A stretch of DNA of 29,938 bases from positions 1-29,938 of the forward strand of contig CAYZBM010000015.1 in assembly GCA_964476705.1 (NCBI GenBank), read 5' to 3'. The DNA comes from CAYZBM01 sp964476705 (GTDB lineage Bacteria; Pseudomonadota; Alphaproteobacteria; Rickettsiales; UBA6187). A program made the position numbers and the translations under genes. The notes below the pieces were generated by a model that was not told where the DNA came from, did no database searches, and was given only the letters and a program-made list of their open reading frames with translations. How positions within the stretch are numbered: position 1 is the stretch's first letter; each line of letters starts with the position of its first letter. Positions 23,620 through 29,938 of the stretch are shown here, one piece after another.

Positions 23620-24540
23620 TCAATATAGCGATACCGTTACAATACTTACTGCAATAAGGACCACCCCAACTATTTCAATTACTTTAATTCTTTCCTTAAA
23701 AATAATATGCGTAGCTAAAAACGAAAATATTAGTTCAATTTGGCCAAAAGCGTTAACATAAGCCGTATTTTTTAGTGAATATGCTGCATACCAGCAAATA
23801 GAAGTTAAAAATCCTACAAATCCCAAGGAAAATATTGTTTGCTTATGCGCTCTTAATTTTAATAATTCATTACGGCAATATTTTAAGATATACGGTGTTA
23901 AAATAATTGTTTGAATCATAAACATAAATAATAATGCATAGCTAGTCTTAACTATCGTACTATCAATATTAAGCCTAATCGTTGCTTCCCTTACAAAAAC
24001 TGCCGTAGCTGCATGAAAAACGCCTAACATTATTCCCAAGAAAGAATCTTTAGAGAAAAAATTCTGCCAAGAGATTTTATTATTTATCTTCCCCACTAAA
24101 GATAATAAAGCTACACCCCAGAAACCGACAATTATTGCAATCAGACTATAAGTATTAATCTGCTCATTAAATAATAAAAAACCTAATATTGCCGAAAAAA
24201 TAGTCTCAGCTTTGCTATAGGCTATCCCTACGACAAAATTTCTTTTATTAAATAAATTCATCATCATTACTGAACCAATAATCTGAAATATAGCCGCAAG
24301 CAAGATATACAGGAGAAATGACTGATTTAAATTAGGGAATAACTGCCCTGCATTTTTTAACAAAAGAACCGTTATAATAGCAAAAGGTAAGCCAACAGCA
24401 AATCTTAAAGCCGTAACTAATATTGGCGAAAAACTACCGGTAAGTCTTTTCTGAATCGCGGTCCTGACAAATTGTAAGAAGGCCGCAAACAAACTTAAGA
24501 TTACCCATATTTCTGACCAGACACCATTATATTCCGTCAT
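23620..24540 (-). CDS. EamA/DMT-superfamily membrane transporter
   Basis: The 306-residue protein has about ten hydrophobic segments in two similar halves, as in the drug/metabolite transporter superfamily. The second half ends with FGQIELIFSFLATHIIFKERI, the glutamate-containing EamA signature helix; the corresponding element in the first half is AETIFSAILGFLLFNEQI. The substrate cannot be told from sequence; families in host-associated bacteria include metabolite importers and S-adenosylmethionine carriers. It is on the opposite strand to the pilus genes and ends almost against pilC, with no evident role in pilus assembly. Confidence 0.85.
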   Translation of the reverse strand: MTEYNGVWSEIWVILSLFAAFLQFVRTAIQKRLTGSFSPILVTALRFAVGLPFAIITVLLLKNAGQLFPNLNQSFLLYILLAAIFQIIGSVMMMNLFNKRNFVVGIAYSKAETIFSAILGFLLFNEQINTYSLIAIIVGFWGVALLSLVGKINNKISWQNFFSKDSFLGIMLGVFHAATAVFVREATIRLNIDSTIVKTSYALLFMFMIQTIILTPYILKYCRNELLKLRAHKQTIFSLGFVGFLTSICWYAAYSLKNTAYVNAFGQIELIFSFLATHIIFKERIKVIEIVGVVLIAVSIVTVSLY

Positions 24541-24656
24541 AAATTAACTACAAAACAATAGGTTAAGATAAATAAGTTCCTACTATATGCGCTATTTATC
24601 CATTATTTTCAATCATTTCCTAATAGCCTATAAGAAATCTGAGGTTCTCTTACCTT

Positions 24657-24689
24657 CTTAATAAATTATTAAGGAATAGAGTCTATAAT
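24657..24689 (+). promoter_or_regulatory. Putative promoter of the second PilM-PilN gene
   Basis: The perfect dyad CTTAATAAATTATTAAG (24657-24673) is centred 19 bases before TATAAT (24684-24689). The same geometry is found upstream of pilT and pilMN, and the leader carries TAACAGGTAGTA (24729-24740), close to the 12-mer shared by those two leaders. This suggests joint control with the pilus genes. Confidence 0.4.
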
Positions 24690-24743
24690 TACTATTATGT
24701 TTAATATGTAGATAGAACATACAGTTAGTAACAGGTAGTAATT

Positions 24744-26402
24744 ATGAGCACAAAAAATAACCAAGACTTTTTCTTAAATAGCGAAATATTTGAAGAAAAT
24801 AACTTTGTCTCTTCCAGTAAATTAAATGATTTATTAAGCAAAATAAACTATTTGCTCTTCGGAAATAATTTAACTGGTATTGAGATAACCAAAGAAAAAA
24901 TATTTATAACCGAAATTACTAATAAAAAAGGGCAATCTATTTTAAGTAAAATGGATTCTATATCGCATAATGGTTTGGCAGATTCTCAAGATTTAACTAA
25001 AAAAATAAAATATTTATTTGCAAAGAATAATTTTGCTAAAAATAACATTACTTTAATTATTCCAAATAATTTTGCAGTAACTGGCAATACAACTCTCTCT
25101 TATCTTAACGATAAAAAAATCAAGACCGCCATCAAAGACAAATATCTTCATGAAGATAAATTAAAAAATTGTTATATTACTTATAACATCACCGCTAAAA
25201 ATAAAGAAACTAAAGAAGCTCAATTAGATTTTGTGGCCGCTTATAAAAATGAAATAGATCCATTAATTAATGCAGTTAAAAAAGCCAATTTAAATTTAAA
25301 ACAAATCGAATTTCGTTTTAATGCTACTTACCGAAGCTATTTACAAAGTAATTCTAACGCCCCAGAAAATGCTTTATTGCTCGATCTAACTGAGAGTGAA
25401 ATATTTTTAAGTATATTTAACCATGAACAAAATTATCTATATAATCTTAATCTAGATCAAAGATATATCAAAGCTATTTTAAATAATGATTTAACTTATT
25501 TAGAAACTTTAGCGACTAAAATTAGTAATATAATAACCAGCAAACATAAAAATCTAAATAGCAAAAAGATCTTTGTAAATGCAAGTAGCAATAATTTAGA
25601 TATAGTTATTACTAAACTTAATGAATTAATGCCAGAATATCAAATTAGCGAATTAAATTTATTTACTAATTCTCTAGAAGTTCCCAATGAATTTAAAGTT
25701 AGCCAAGATAATGCTAATTATTGTTTATCCAGCTGGACTAGCGCTTTAAGCAACATCCTTGATCTTTGTGTAATTAATCCTAAGCAAGATAATAACTCAG
25801 CTACTCAATCTAGTGCTAATGCTACTAACAATTTTGCCAAAACCGCAATAATGGCTTCTATAGTTATAGCTATATTTGTATTTTGCGCTCAATATTCTTT
25901 ATCTACTTATATTAAAGAGCAAGGTAAAAATGCTTCACTCACTCAAAAGATAAATAATTTGGCTAAATTAACTCTAGATATAACCGATAAAAAGAAAATT
26001 CTCGCAAGCTTACAAACACAAGCTAGTTATCTCGACTCCATTGCTGAAATTATGAATAAAACTAAATCTAACCAAGAAACCTTATTAAACCTACATCATT
26101 TTCTAAGTGAAAATGTCTCCGAAGGTCTCTGGTTTAAAGAAATCAACTTTTCTAGCCCCAATAAAATTGAAATAGTTGGCGGCTCAATCAGCGATCATAA
26201 CGTAATTGACTTTTTAAACAGTTTAAATAGTAGCGACAAATTTGAAAAATTAGCGCTCAAAAATATAAAATCAATTGAGGCTATAGACGAGCTTACTTTA
26301 GAAGATACCAGTCATAAGATCTTTACCTTAAGTGGTACCTTACCTACAGAAACTGACTATGAAAACAAAGTCAAATTATTGGCAAGTACACTTGAGAGAT
26401 AG
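24744..26402 (+). CDS. Second, diverged PilM-PilN fusion protein
   Basis: The 552-residue protein repeats the architecture of the PilMN fusion at 16061. A PilM-like actin-fold half starts at LTGIEITKEKIFITEI (residue 43 on), and a membrane segment lies near 365-388. A coiled coil follows, then a PilN-like domain in which SEGLWFKEINFSSPNKIEI (about 458 on) and VIDFLNSLNSSDKFEKLALK parallel PEGIWLTNMDFIAPGKIII and ILDFVSSLGKEKSFNKIALK of the first copy. At the junction the INLL peptide is replaced by VINPK, so the PilM-PilN contact has probably changed. The leader resembles those of pilT and pilMN. It stands alone, next to a minus-strand transporter. It could form a mixed alignment complex or serve a variant machine. 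Homology by eye is clear; function is open. Confidence 0.82.
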   Translation: MSTKNNQDFFLNSEIFEENNFVSSSKLNDLLSKINYLLFGNNLTGIEITKEKIFITEITNKKGQSILSKMDSISHNGLADSQDLTKKIKYLFAKNNFAKNNITLIIPNNFAVTGNTTLSYLNDKKIKTAIKDKYLHEDKLKNCYITYNITAKNKETKEAQLDFVAAYKNEIDPLINAVKKANLNLKQIEFRFNATYRSYLQSNSNAPENALLLDLTESEIFLSIFNHEQNYLYNLNLDQRYIKAILNNDLTYLETLATKISNIITSKHKNLNSKKIFVNASSNNLDIVITKLNELMPEYQISELNLFTNSLEVPNEFKVSQDNANYCLSSWTSALSNILDLCVINPKQDNNSATQSSANATNNFAKTAIMASIVIAIFVFCAQYSLSTYIKEQGKNASLTQKINNLAKLTLDITDKKKILASLQTQASYLDSIAEIMNKTKSNQETLLNLHHFLSENVSEGLWFKEINFSSPNKIEIVGGSISDHNVIDFLNSLNSSDKFEKLALKNIKSIEAIDELTLEDTSHKIFTLSGTLPTETDYENKVKLLASTLER

Positions 26403-26404
26403 AT

Positions 26405-26497
26405 TATAGTAGATCAAGCAATGATTTTCCACTTTAATTACTTACATAAATCATTGCTATGATGCTACATATCCCGGATTTATTCCGGGATCTATAA
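26405..26497. repeat. Short copy of the palindromic repeat family between convergent genes
   Basis: Starting TATAGTAGATC, this copy has hairpin 1 (AGCAATGATTT with AAATCATTGCT, 11 pairs), the shared spacer TGCTACATATCC, and hairpin 2 reduced to ATCCCGGA/TCCGGGAT (26471-26491). The order of parts equals that of the copy at 27443, but the long loop of hairpin 2 is missing. It begins just after the stop of the second PilM-PilN gene and lies between convergent genes, so it may act as a two-way terminator. Confidence 0.6.
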
Positions 26498-26510
26498 AAA
26501 AATTTCTGCT

Positions 26511-27416
26511 TTAAGCACGACTTGCATCTGCAGCAGCTGCTGCAGCAGCTGCTGCAGCAGCACCTCCAGCATTACAAAGATTGGTATTAGCTTGTCGGAA
26601 TTCTCTTTGAATACATTCTGCTTCCAAGTTCTTTATTACTAGATTAAGAGCTTCATCAGCTACTCTTTTAATTTCTACTAACATTGATTGTGCTTTAGAT
26701 CTATTAGGTACCAATAAATTATTATCACTTCTGTCATCAGAATTAAAAGCAAATTTACCTTTAATAACCTGTTCTAATTCATCTCCTTTTAAGCCAGAAA
26801 CATCTTTTAAGTTAAAAACATTCTTAACATTTTCAAACCCTAATAAAGCTGCGAATAATAATACTCTATAATTTTTATCTCTCTCATCTTCAGAACCTAT
26901 TATAGGTTTACTAAATTTATTAAAATTATCTATATTAGAGCACTGACTGCTTCTAGAGTGATCTAATAGTTTAGCCCGAAGTAAATTATTATTTATATGA
27001 TCAGGATTAAGATATAATGGATCAATACCAGATGCTAAACCACCAATAATGCTTTTATGGTAAGCTTTTGCTTCACCACAAATATCAGCCCCTAAATCTA
27101 ACATTTTTTTTAATAAAAGAGAATTTCCAATATTAAATACTCCAGGTAATAAACTATTTAAAAATTCGCCCAGATGCTTTACTGCTTTTTCATCATCATA
27201 CTTTACTTTATAAGCTGCTAGTAATTTTTCTATATTTAATTCCAGATTAGTAATCTGAGCACTAATTGATTTTTCTGCATCAGTAGATTCTATCAGGCCT
27301 GTTCTTAACCATTCCCTTATTGTACCACATATCTGACCTTTAAGTTCTCTAGTTTCATCAGAAAGCTCTTTTTTACTTAAATTTTTAAAATATCTTGTAT
27401 CTTTTGCCGCTGCCAT
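26511..27416 (-). CDS. Unknown protein with poly-alanine C-terminal tail
   Basis: The frame is open to 27479, but GGAG sits 8 bases before the ATG at 27416 and the longer N-terminus would run into a repeat copy, so I take 27416. The 301-residue product has a helical N-terminal region, a degenerate ankyrin-like stretch (SLLLKKMLDLGADI) and further helical segments (RVLLFAALLGFENVKNVF). The tail has about a dozen Ala residues, encoded by a GCA/GCT repeat, and ends DASRA. I recognise no family. The ankyrin-like unit and the Ala-rich tail with a terminal basic residue resemble the nearby ankyrin protein and the protein at 28435, which hints at a shared class of secreted or host-directed proteins. 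Confidence 0.75.
   Translation of the reverse strand: MAAAKDTRYFKNLSKKELSDETRELKGQICGTIREWLRTGLIESTDAEKSISAQITNLELNIEKLLAAYKVKYDDEKAVKHLGEFLNSLLPGVFNIGNSLLLKKMLDLGADICGEAKAYHKSIIGGLASGIDPLYLNPDHINNNLLRAKLLDHSRSSQCSNIDNFNKFSKPIIGSEDERDKNYRVLLFAALLGFENVKNVFNLKDVSGLKGDELEQVIKGKFAFNSDDRSDNNLLVPNRSKAQSMLVEIKRVADEALNLVIKNLEAECIQREFRQANTNLCNAGGAAAAAAAAAAADASRA
26517..26562. repeat. GCA/GCT trinucleotide tract encoding poly-alanine
   Basis: Alternating GCAGCT and GCTGCA units give an almost pure trinucleotide tract at the 3' end of the unknown minus-strand gene. It is far richer in G+C than the surroundings. Such tracts can change length by slippage in multiples of three, so the tail length may differ between strains. 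Confidence 0.7.
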
Positions 27417-27442
27417 CTTATTATCTCCAAAAACTATTAAAT

Positions 27443-27593
27443 TATAGTAGATTAAAAAATGATTAACTGTAAAATACATATATAACCAATCATTTTTATA
27501 ATGCTACATATCCTGAAAAAACATATACTTATAATACTATTTTATGTTTTATTCAGGATCCAGAATATAGTTCATTTCAATTAAGAAATACTA
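27443..27593. repeat. 151-bp copy of the palindromic repeat family
   Basis: The complement of this copy aligns without gaps to 14861-15011, with 20 differences in 151 bases. It begins TATAGTAGATTA, has the 10-pair hairpin AAAAATGATT/AATCATTTTT, the spacer TGCTACATATCC, and the second hairpin in which one C-G pair of the other copy is T-A here. It lacks the outer 52 bases that carry the second terminal repeat in the 203-bp copy. Confidence 0.75.
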
Positions 27594-27765
27594 TTTCGGC
27601 GTTCATATATCATTAATTTATTAATTTATCAACGATAATATTACATGCAATTATAGCACCTTATAAACTTTTAACTGCAACATATTGATAAATATCATAT
27701 TTCCAAGACGTCTTAAAGATAGTGCCGGCAAGCTGAAATATAATAAATAATAAGCATAACTTATA

Positions 27766-27794
27766 TTGCAATTCTATCTAATGATAATTATATA
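27766..27794 (+). promoter_or_regulatory. Putative sigma70 promoter of yqhA
   Basis: TTGCAA (27766-27771) and TATATA (27789-27794) are separated by exactly 17 bases, about 30 bases before the chosen yqhA start codon. This is a good match to the general consensus in an otherwise gene-free stretch. Confidence 0.5.
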
Positions 27795-27823
27795 ACTAGA
27801 GTAAATTAAACATGAGGACAGTA

Positions 27824-28342
27824 ATGCCTACTAAAATAGAAAAAAAAATAGAAAAATTTTTATATGCCAGCCGTTGGTTAATGGCACCTTTTTACTTAGG
27901 TCTAGTCTTAGCCTTAGCTATATTATTATTCAGTTTTGGAGCAGAATTGTGGCATGTTATTATTAATATTACTAATATTAACGCTAATGAGGCCGTACTT
28001 GCTGTATTATCTTTAATTGACCTTTCTTTAGCCGGGAATTTATTACTTATAGTTATATTTTCAGGTTATGAAAATTTCGTTTCAAAAATGGACATCGAAG
28101 ATCAAAAAGATAAGTTAGAATGGCGAGGTTCTATTGATTTTTCTAGTCTAAAACTTAAACTTATTGCCTCAATAGTTGCTATATCAGGAATTCATTTACT
28201 TAAAATATTTATGGATGTGGATAAAACTCCAGAGATAGAAATTAGATGGATGGTAATTATTCATATAGTTTTTGTCTTTTCAGGAGTGTTTTTATCCTTA
28301 ATGGATTATATAGCGGTCAAAACCAAACATTTAAAAAAATAA
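27824..28342 (+). CDS. yqhA: YqhA/UPF0114 family inner-membrane protein
   Basis: The 172-residue product closely follows the E. coli YqhA pattern as I remember it: an early YASRWLMAPFYLGL, then LLSLIDLSLAGNLLLIVIFSGYENFVS in the same relative place, and ASIVAISGIHLLKIFMD before the last membrane segments. Three to four membrane helices are predicted. An upstream in-frame ATG exists at 27812, but GAGG at 27814-27817 gives ideal spacing to the ATG at 27824, which I prefer. The family's role is poorly known, so I assign no function. It is preceded by a probable promoter and looks monocistronic. Confidence 0.9.
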   Translation: MPTKIEKKIEKFLYASRWLMAPFYLGLVLALAILLFSFGAELWHVIINITNINANEAVLAVLSLIDLSLAGNLLLIVIFSGYENFVSKMDIEDQKDKLEWRGSIDFSSLKLKLIASIVAISGIHLLKIFMDVDKTPEIEIRWMVIIHIVFVFSGVFLSLMDYIAVKTKHLKK

Positions 28343-28384
28343 CCTTTTCGGACTAACTTATTCTTTTAATATCTTAAATATTCA

Positions 28385-28393
28385 TGCTATTAT
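28385..28393 (+). promoter_or_regulatory. Extended -10 element upstream of the 28435 gene
   Basis: TGCTATTAT matches an extended -10 (TGn then TATTAT) about 40 bases before the start codon; no strong -35 is seen. The AGGTAGAG ribosome binding site follows downstream. Confidence 0.3.
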
Positions 28394-28434
28394 GACCTAT
28401 ATATTAAATTATTTATATAGGTAGAGTATCTATT

Positions 28435-29868
28435 ATGGCCAAAGCAACATCTTCTGCATCAAGAATACGCCCTCTTATTAAGAAAAAGGAACCTGTTAAA
28501 GCAACCAGGTCTTTAAGTTTAGACTCGACAGATTCAACACATTCAGTAGATTCAGAAACAATTGGAACAGTAGAACGTAACCAAAGATTCCCTATCCAAT
28601 TTTCTTACACCCATGACCAAAATTCAGCATTAAGAATTATTCCATCTAATTGGCGTTCTTCTACACATCTTGGCTCCACAGAACAAGGGGATCATGTAAC
28701 TGCCTATGTTTTACTTCTTAAGATATTTTTTAATCTTGAAGGTGAACATATCAGGAGTATCCCTAAAAAATTTATCACAAATATAGTAAATACTATACTC
28801 CCAGAAAAAAAAGAATTATTTATAGAATTGGCTAATAAAGCCATAAAAAAGATGACTATTGCACAGAAGAAAAGAAGAGAATTTATTACAACATTAGCAA
28901 AAGATGATCCTTACACTAAAGAAATTAACAATTCAATGCGAGCAAACGAGTATCACACTTCTATAGGTTATTTGCAAGAAGCCGCAGAAAAACTTATAAC
29001 TGAAATAAATTCTCTAAAAGAAGAATCTTTTCCTGCAATTAGAAAAGAAAATACTCTAGAAATAAAAAAACTGGAGATCTCTGAACAAGTTAGATCTAAG
29101 ATTGATGGAATAAAATATAAAGAATTTCAAGATATATTACTTAAAGAAATAGCTAAGTCAAAAAAGCTAACTGATAAAGATATTGATGAAACTTCAAAGA
29201 AAATAATAATAAATTCTAAAGATATTGATATTCCTGATTTTCTTACAAATGATAATGGAGAAATTGGTATAGGAAAGTTAAATGAGTTTATTAAATCTCT
29301 TGTTCCCCTAAAAAAACAAGATGAAAAAGGTGCAATAGCTAAATTAGAAGAAATAGAAAGTCAAATAATAGAAAAAAGAAAAATAGATCCTAAAAAAATC
29401 GGTCAATCTTGCGCCATGCTATATGACTACCCTAAAGTTGGTAATGATCCTAAAACTAAAAAACCATGTGATGATTTAGATGTTCTTTGTAAAACTATGG
29501 CAAGGCACATAATTATTACATTTACTGCCTTTAAACCTTTACAAACTTTACCTCAAAAAGATAAAGAGCAAATATTTAATGTTTTTGTAGGACAAATATT
29601 TGAAAAACAATTATGGAAACTTCATAAAATAGAAGATAAGAAAGGTAAAGAAACTCCTTTAACCTTAGATTTATTAAAAGCAGGGATTAGAGAATTTGCT
29701 GAGCTTGATTTTAAAGATAATAAATTACGTATGTATACCGAAACAGAACGTGAACATATGAGAATTATTGAAGAAGCAGCAAAAAAAGCTGAAGATGATA
29801 AAGTAAACTCAAAAGTAATTGAGGCCAAAGCAGAAAAAGCCTCAGGTAGTAAAGTAAGGAGAGCGTAA
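28435..29868 (+). CDS. Large unknown, highly charged protein
   Basis: The 477-residue protein has no signal peptide or membrane segment. The N-terminal 55 residues are Ser/Thr/Lys-rich and probably disordered (SLDSTDSTHSVDSE). A more ordered block contains STEQGDHVTAYVLLLKIFFN (residues about 80-99). Long Lys/Glu-rich helical stretches follow, then a region with four cysteines (SCAML, KPCDDL, VLCKT) and a hydrophobic IIITFTAFKPL. The C-terminus is Ala/Lys/Glu-rich and ends GSKVRRA. I do not recognise a family. AGGTAGAG lies at good spacing before the ATG. The charged helices and the basic, Ala-rich C-terminus resemble cytoplasmic or host-directed effector-like proteins of intracellular bacteria, but this is inference only. 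Confidence 0.75.
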   Translation: MAKATSSASRIRPLIKKKEPVKATRSLSLDSTDSTHSVDSETIGTVERNQRFPIQFSYTHDQNSALRIIPSNWRSSTHLGSTEQGDHVTAYVLLLKIFFNLEGEHIRSIPKKFITNIVNTILPEKKELFIELANKAIKKMTIAQKKRREFITTLAKDDPYTKEINNSMRANEYHTSIGYLQEAAEKLITEINSLKEESFPAIRKENTLEIKKLEISEQVRSKIDGIKYKEFQDILLKEIAKSKKLTDKDIDETSKKIIINSKDIDIPDFLTNDNGEIGIGKLNEFIKSLVPLKKQDEKGAIAKLEEIESQIIEKRKIDPKKIGQSCAMLYDYPKVGNDPKTKKPCDDLDVLCKTMARHIIITFTAFKPLQTLPQKDKEQIFNVFVGQIFEKQLWKLHKIEDKKGKETPLTLDLLKAGIREFAELDFKDNKLRMYTETEREHMRIIEEAAKKAEDDKVNSKVIEAKAEKASGSKVRRA

Positions 29869-29938
29869 TAATATTTCGCTCAGAGGGTATGTTCAAATAA
29901 CTGTGTCAAATAGTTAATCATATAACGTATAATTGTGT

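Larger units (their letters stand above)
27417..27823. other. Intergenic region between the poly-Ala protein gene and yqhA
   Basis: This stretch of just over 400 bases between divergent genes contains the 151-bp repeat copy at 27443-27593 and, near its right end, the yqhA promoter candidate at 27766-27794. The remaining 170 bases or so (27594-27765) are AT-rich, with no open frame or RNA fold that I can support. Confidence 0.55.

Noticed and set aside
23611..23620. TATAGTAGAT between pilC and the transporter gene, like the repeat terminus
   Set aside because: The 10-mer also occurs by chance inside coding sequence (for example near 9732 and 11775, and as its complement near 1276 and 2643). 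No hairpin follows it here.
24567..24600. GATAAATA/TATTTATC inverted repeat upstream of the second PilM-PilN gene
   Set aside because: An 8-bp AT-only stem with an 18-base loop and no T-run is too weak to call a terminator.
27417..27479. Longer N-terminus for the poly-Ala protein
   Set aside because: These 21 extra codons lie in and beside a repeat copy. The ATG at 27416 has a good GGAG site, so the extension is read-through of non-coding DNA.
1..29938. tRNA, rRNA, CRISPR array or replication origin
   Set aside because: I looked in the gene-free stretches and saw no cloverleaf, rRNA-like block, regular repeat-spacer array or DnaA-box cluster.

Overview
The window is strongly AT-rich. It carries one nearly complete type IV pilus (T4P) locus, set between housekeeping genes and accessory genes. 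The organism is best read as an alphaproteobacterium of the Rickettsiales or a close host-associated relative. Three things point that way: a divergent mrp / hflK-hflC-degP block of the kind I recall from Rickettsia, an ankyrin-repeat protein, and short palindromic repeats, one of which lies in-frame inside a gene. This placement is inference; there is no rRNA or other marker gene here. A full T4P machine would be unusual for such a group.

Layout. Positions 1-3729 (minus strand) hold an AT-rich hairpin terminator and hflK-hflC-degP (membrane protease regulators and a periplasmic protease). Positions 3877-4873 hold mrp and a small unknown gene, transcribed divergently. Positions 4892-6364 (minus) hold a lone receiver-domain response regulator, a minor type IV pilin and the probable major pilin, which has its own promoter, a strong ribosome binding site and a terminator. 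Positions 6560-14779 (plus) run pilD, pilT, fimT, pilV, pilW, pilX, an unknown secreted protein and pilY1. An inverted-repeat element and a minus-strand ankyrin gene (14809-15725) interrupt the cluster. Positions 16061-23607 (plus) run pilM-pilN (fused), pilO, pilP, pilQ, pilB and pilC in an overlapping or tightly spaced operon. Then come a minus-strand EamA-type transporter, a second and diverged PilM-PilN fusion (24744-26402), an unknown minus-strand protein with a poly-alanine tail, yqhA, and a large unknown protein.

How the genes work together. PilD processes the prepilins. The major pilin plus FimT, PilV, PilW, PilX and PilY1 form the fibre and its priming or tip complex. PilB and PilT power extension and retraction through PilC. 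PilMN, PilO and PilP link the motor to the PilQ secretin. Several parts are modified: PilM and PilN are fused and then duplicated, PilB has lost its usual N-terminal domain, PilQ looks lipidated while PilP does not, PilD lacks the cysteine-bearing cytoplasmic domain, and PilY1 has a propeller-like block inserted in its von Willebrand A domain.

The most novel signals are: (1) a family of short non-coding repeats (full copy 203 bp with 12-bp terminal inverted repeats) whose hairpins show compensatory changes between copies; (2) an in-frame 75-bp insertion in the fimT leader flanked by a 6-bp direct repeat; (3) the paralogous PilM-PilN fusion; (4) a shared promoter layout, a dyad centred 19-20 bp upstream of a -10-like hexamer, at four pilus transcription starts. 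All homology statements come from recognising motifs by eye; no database search was run.
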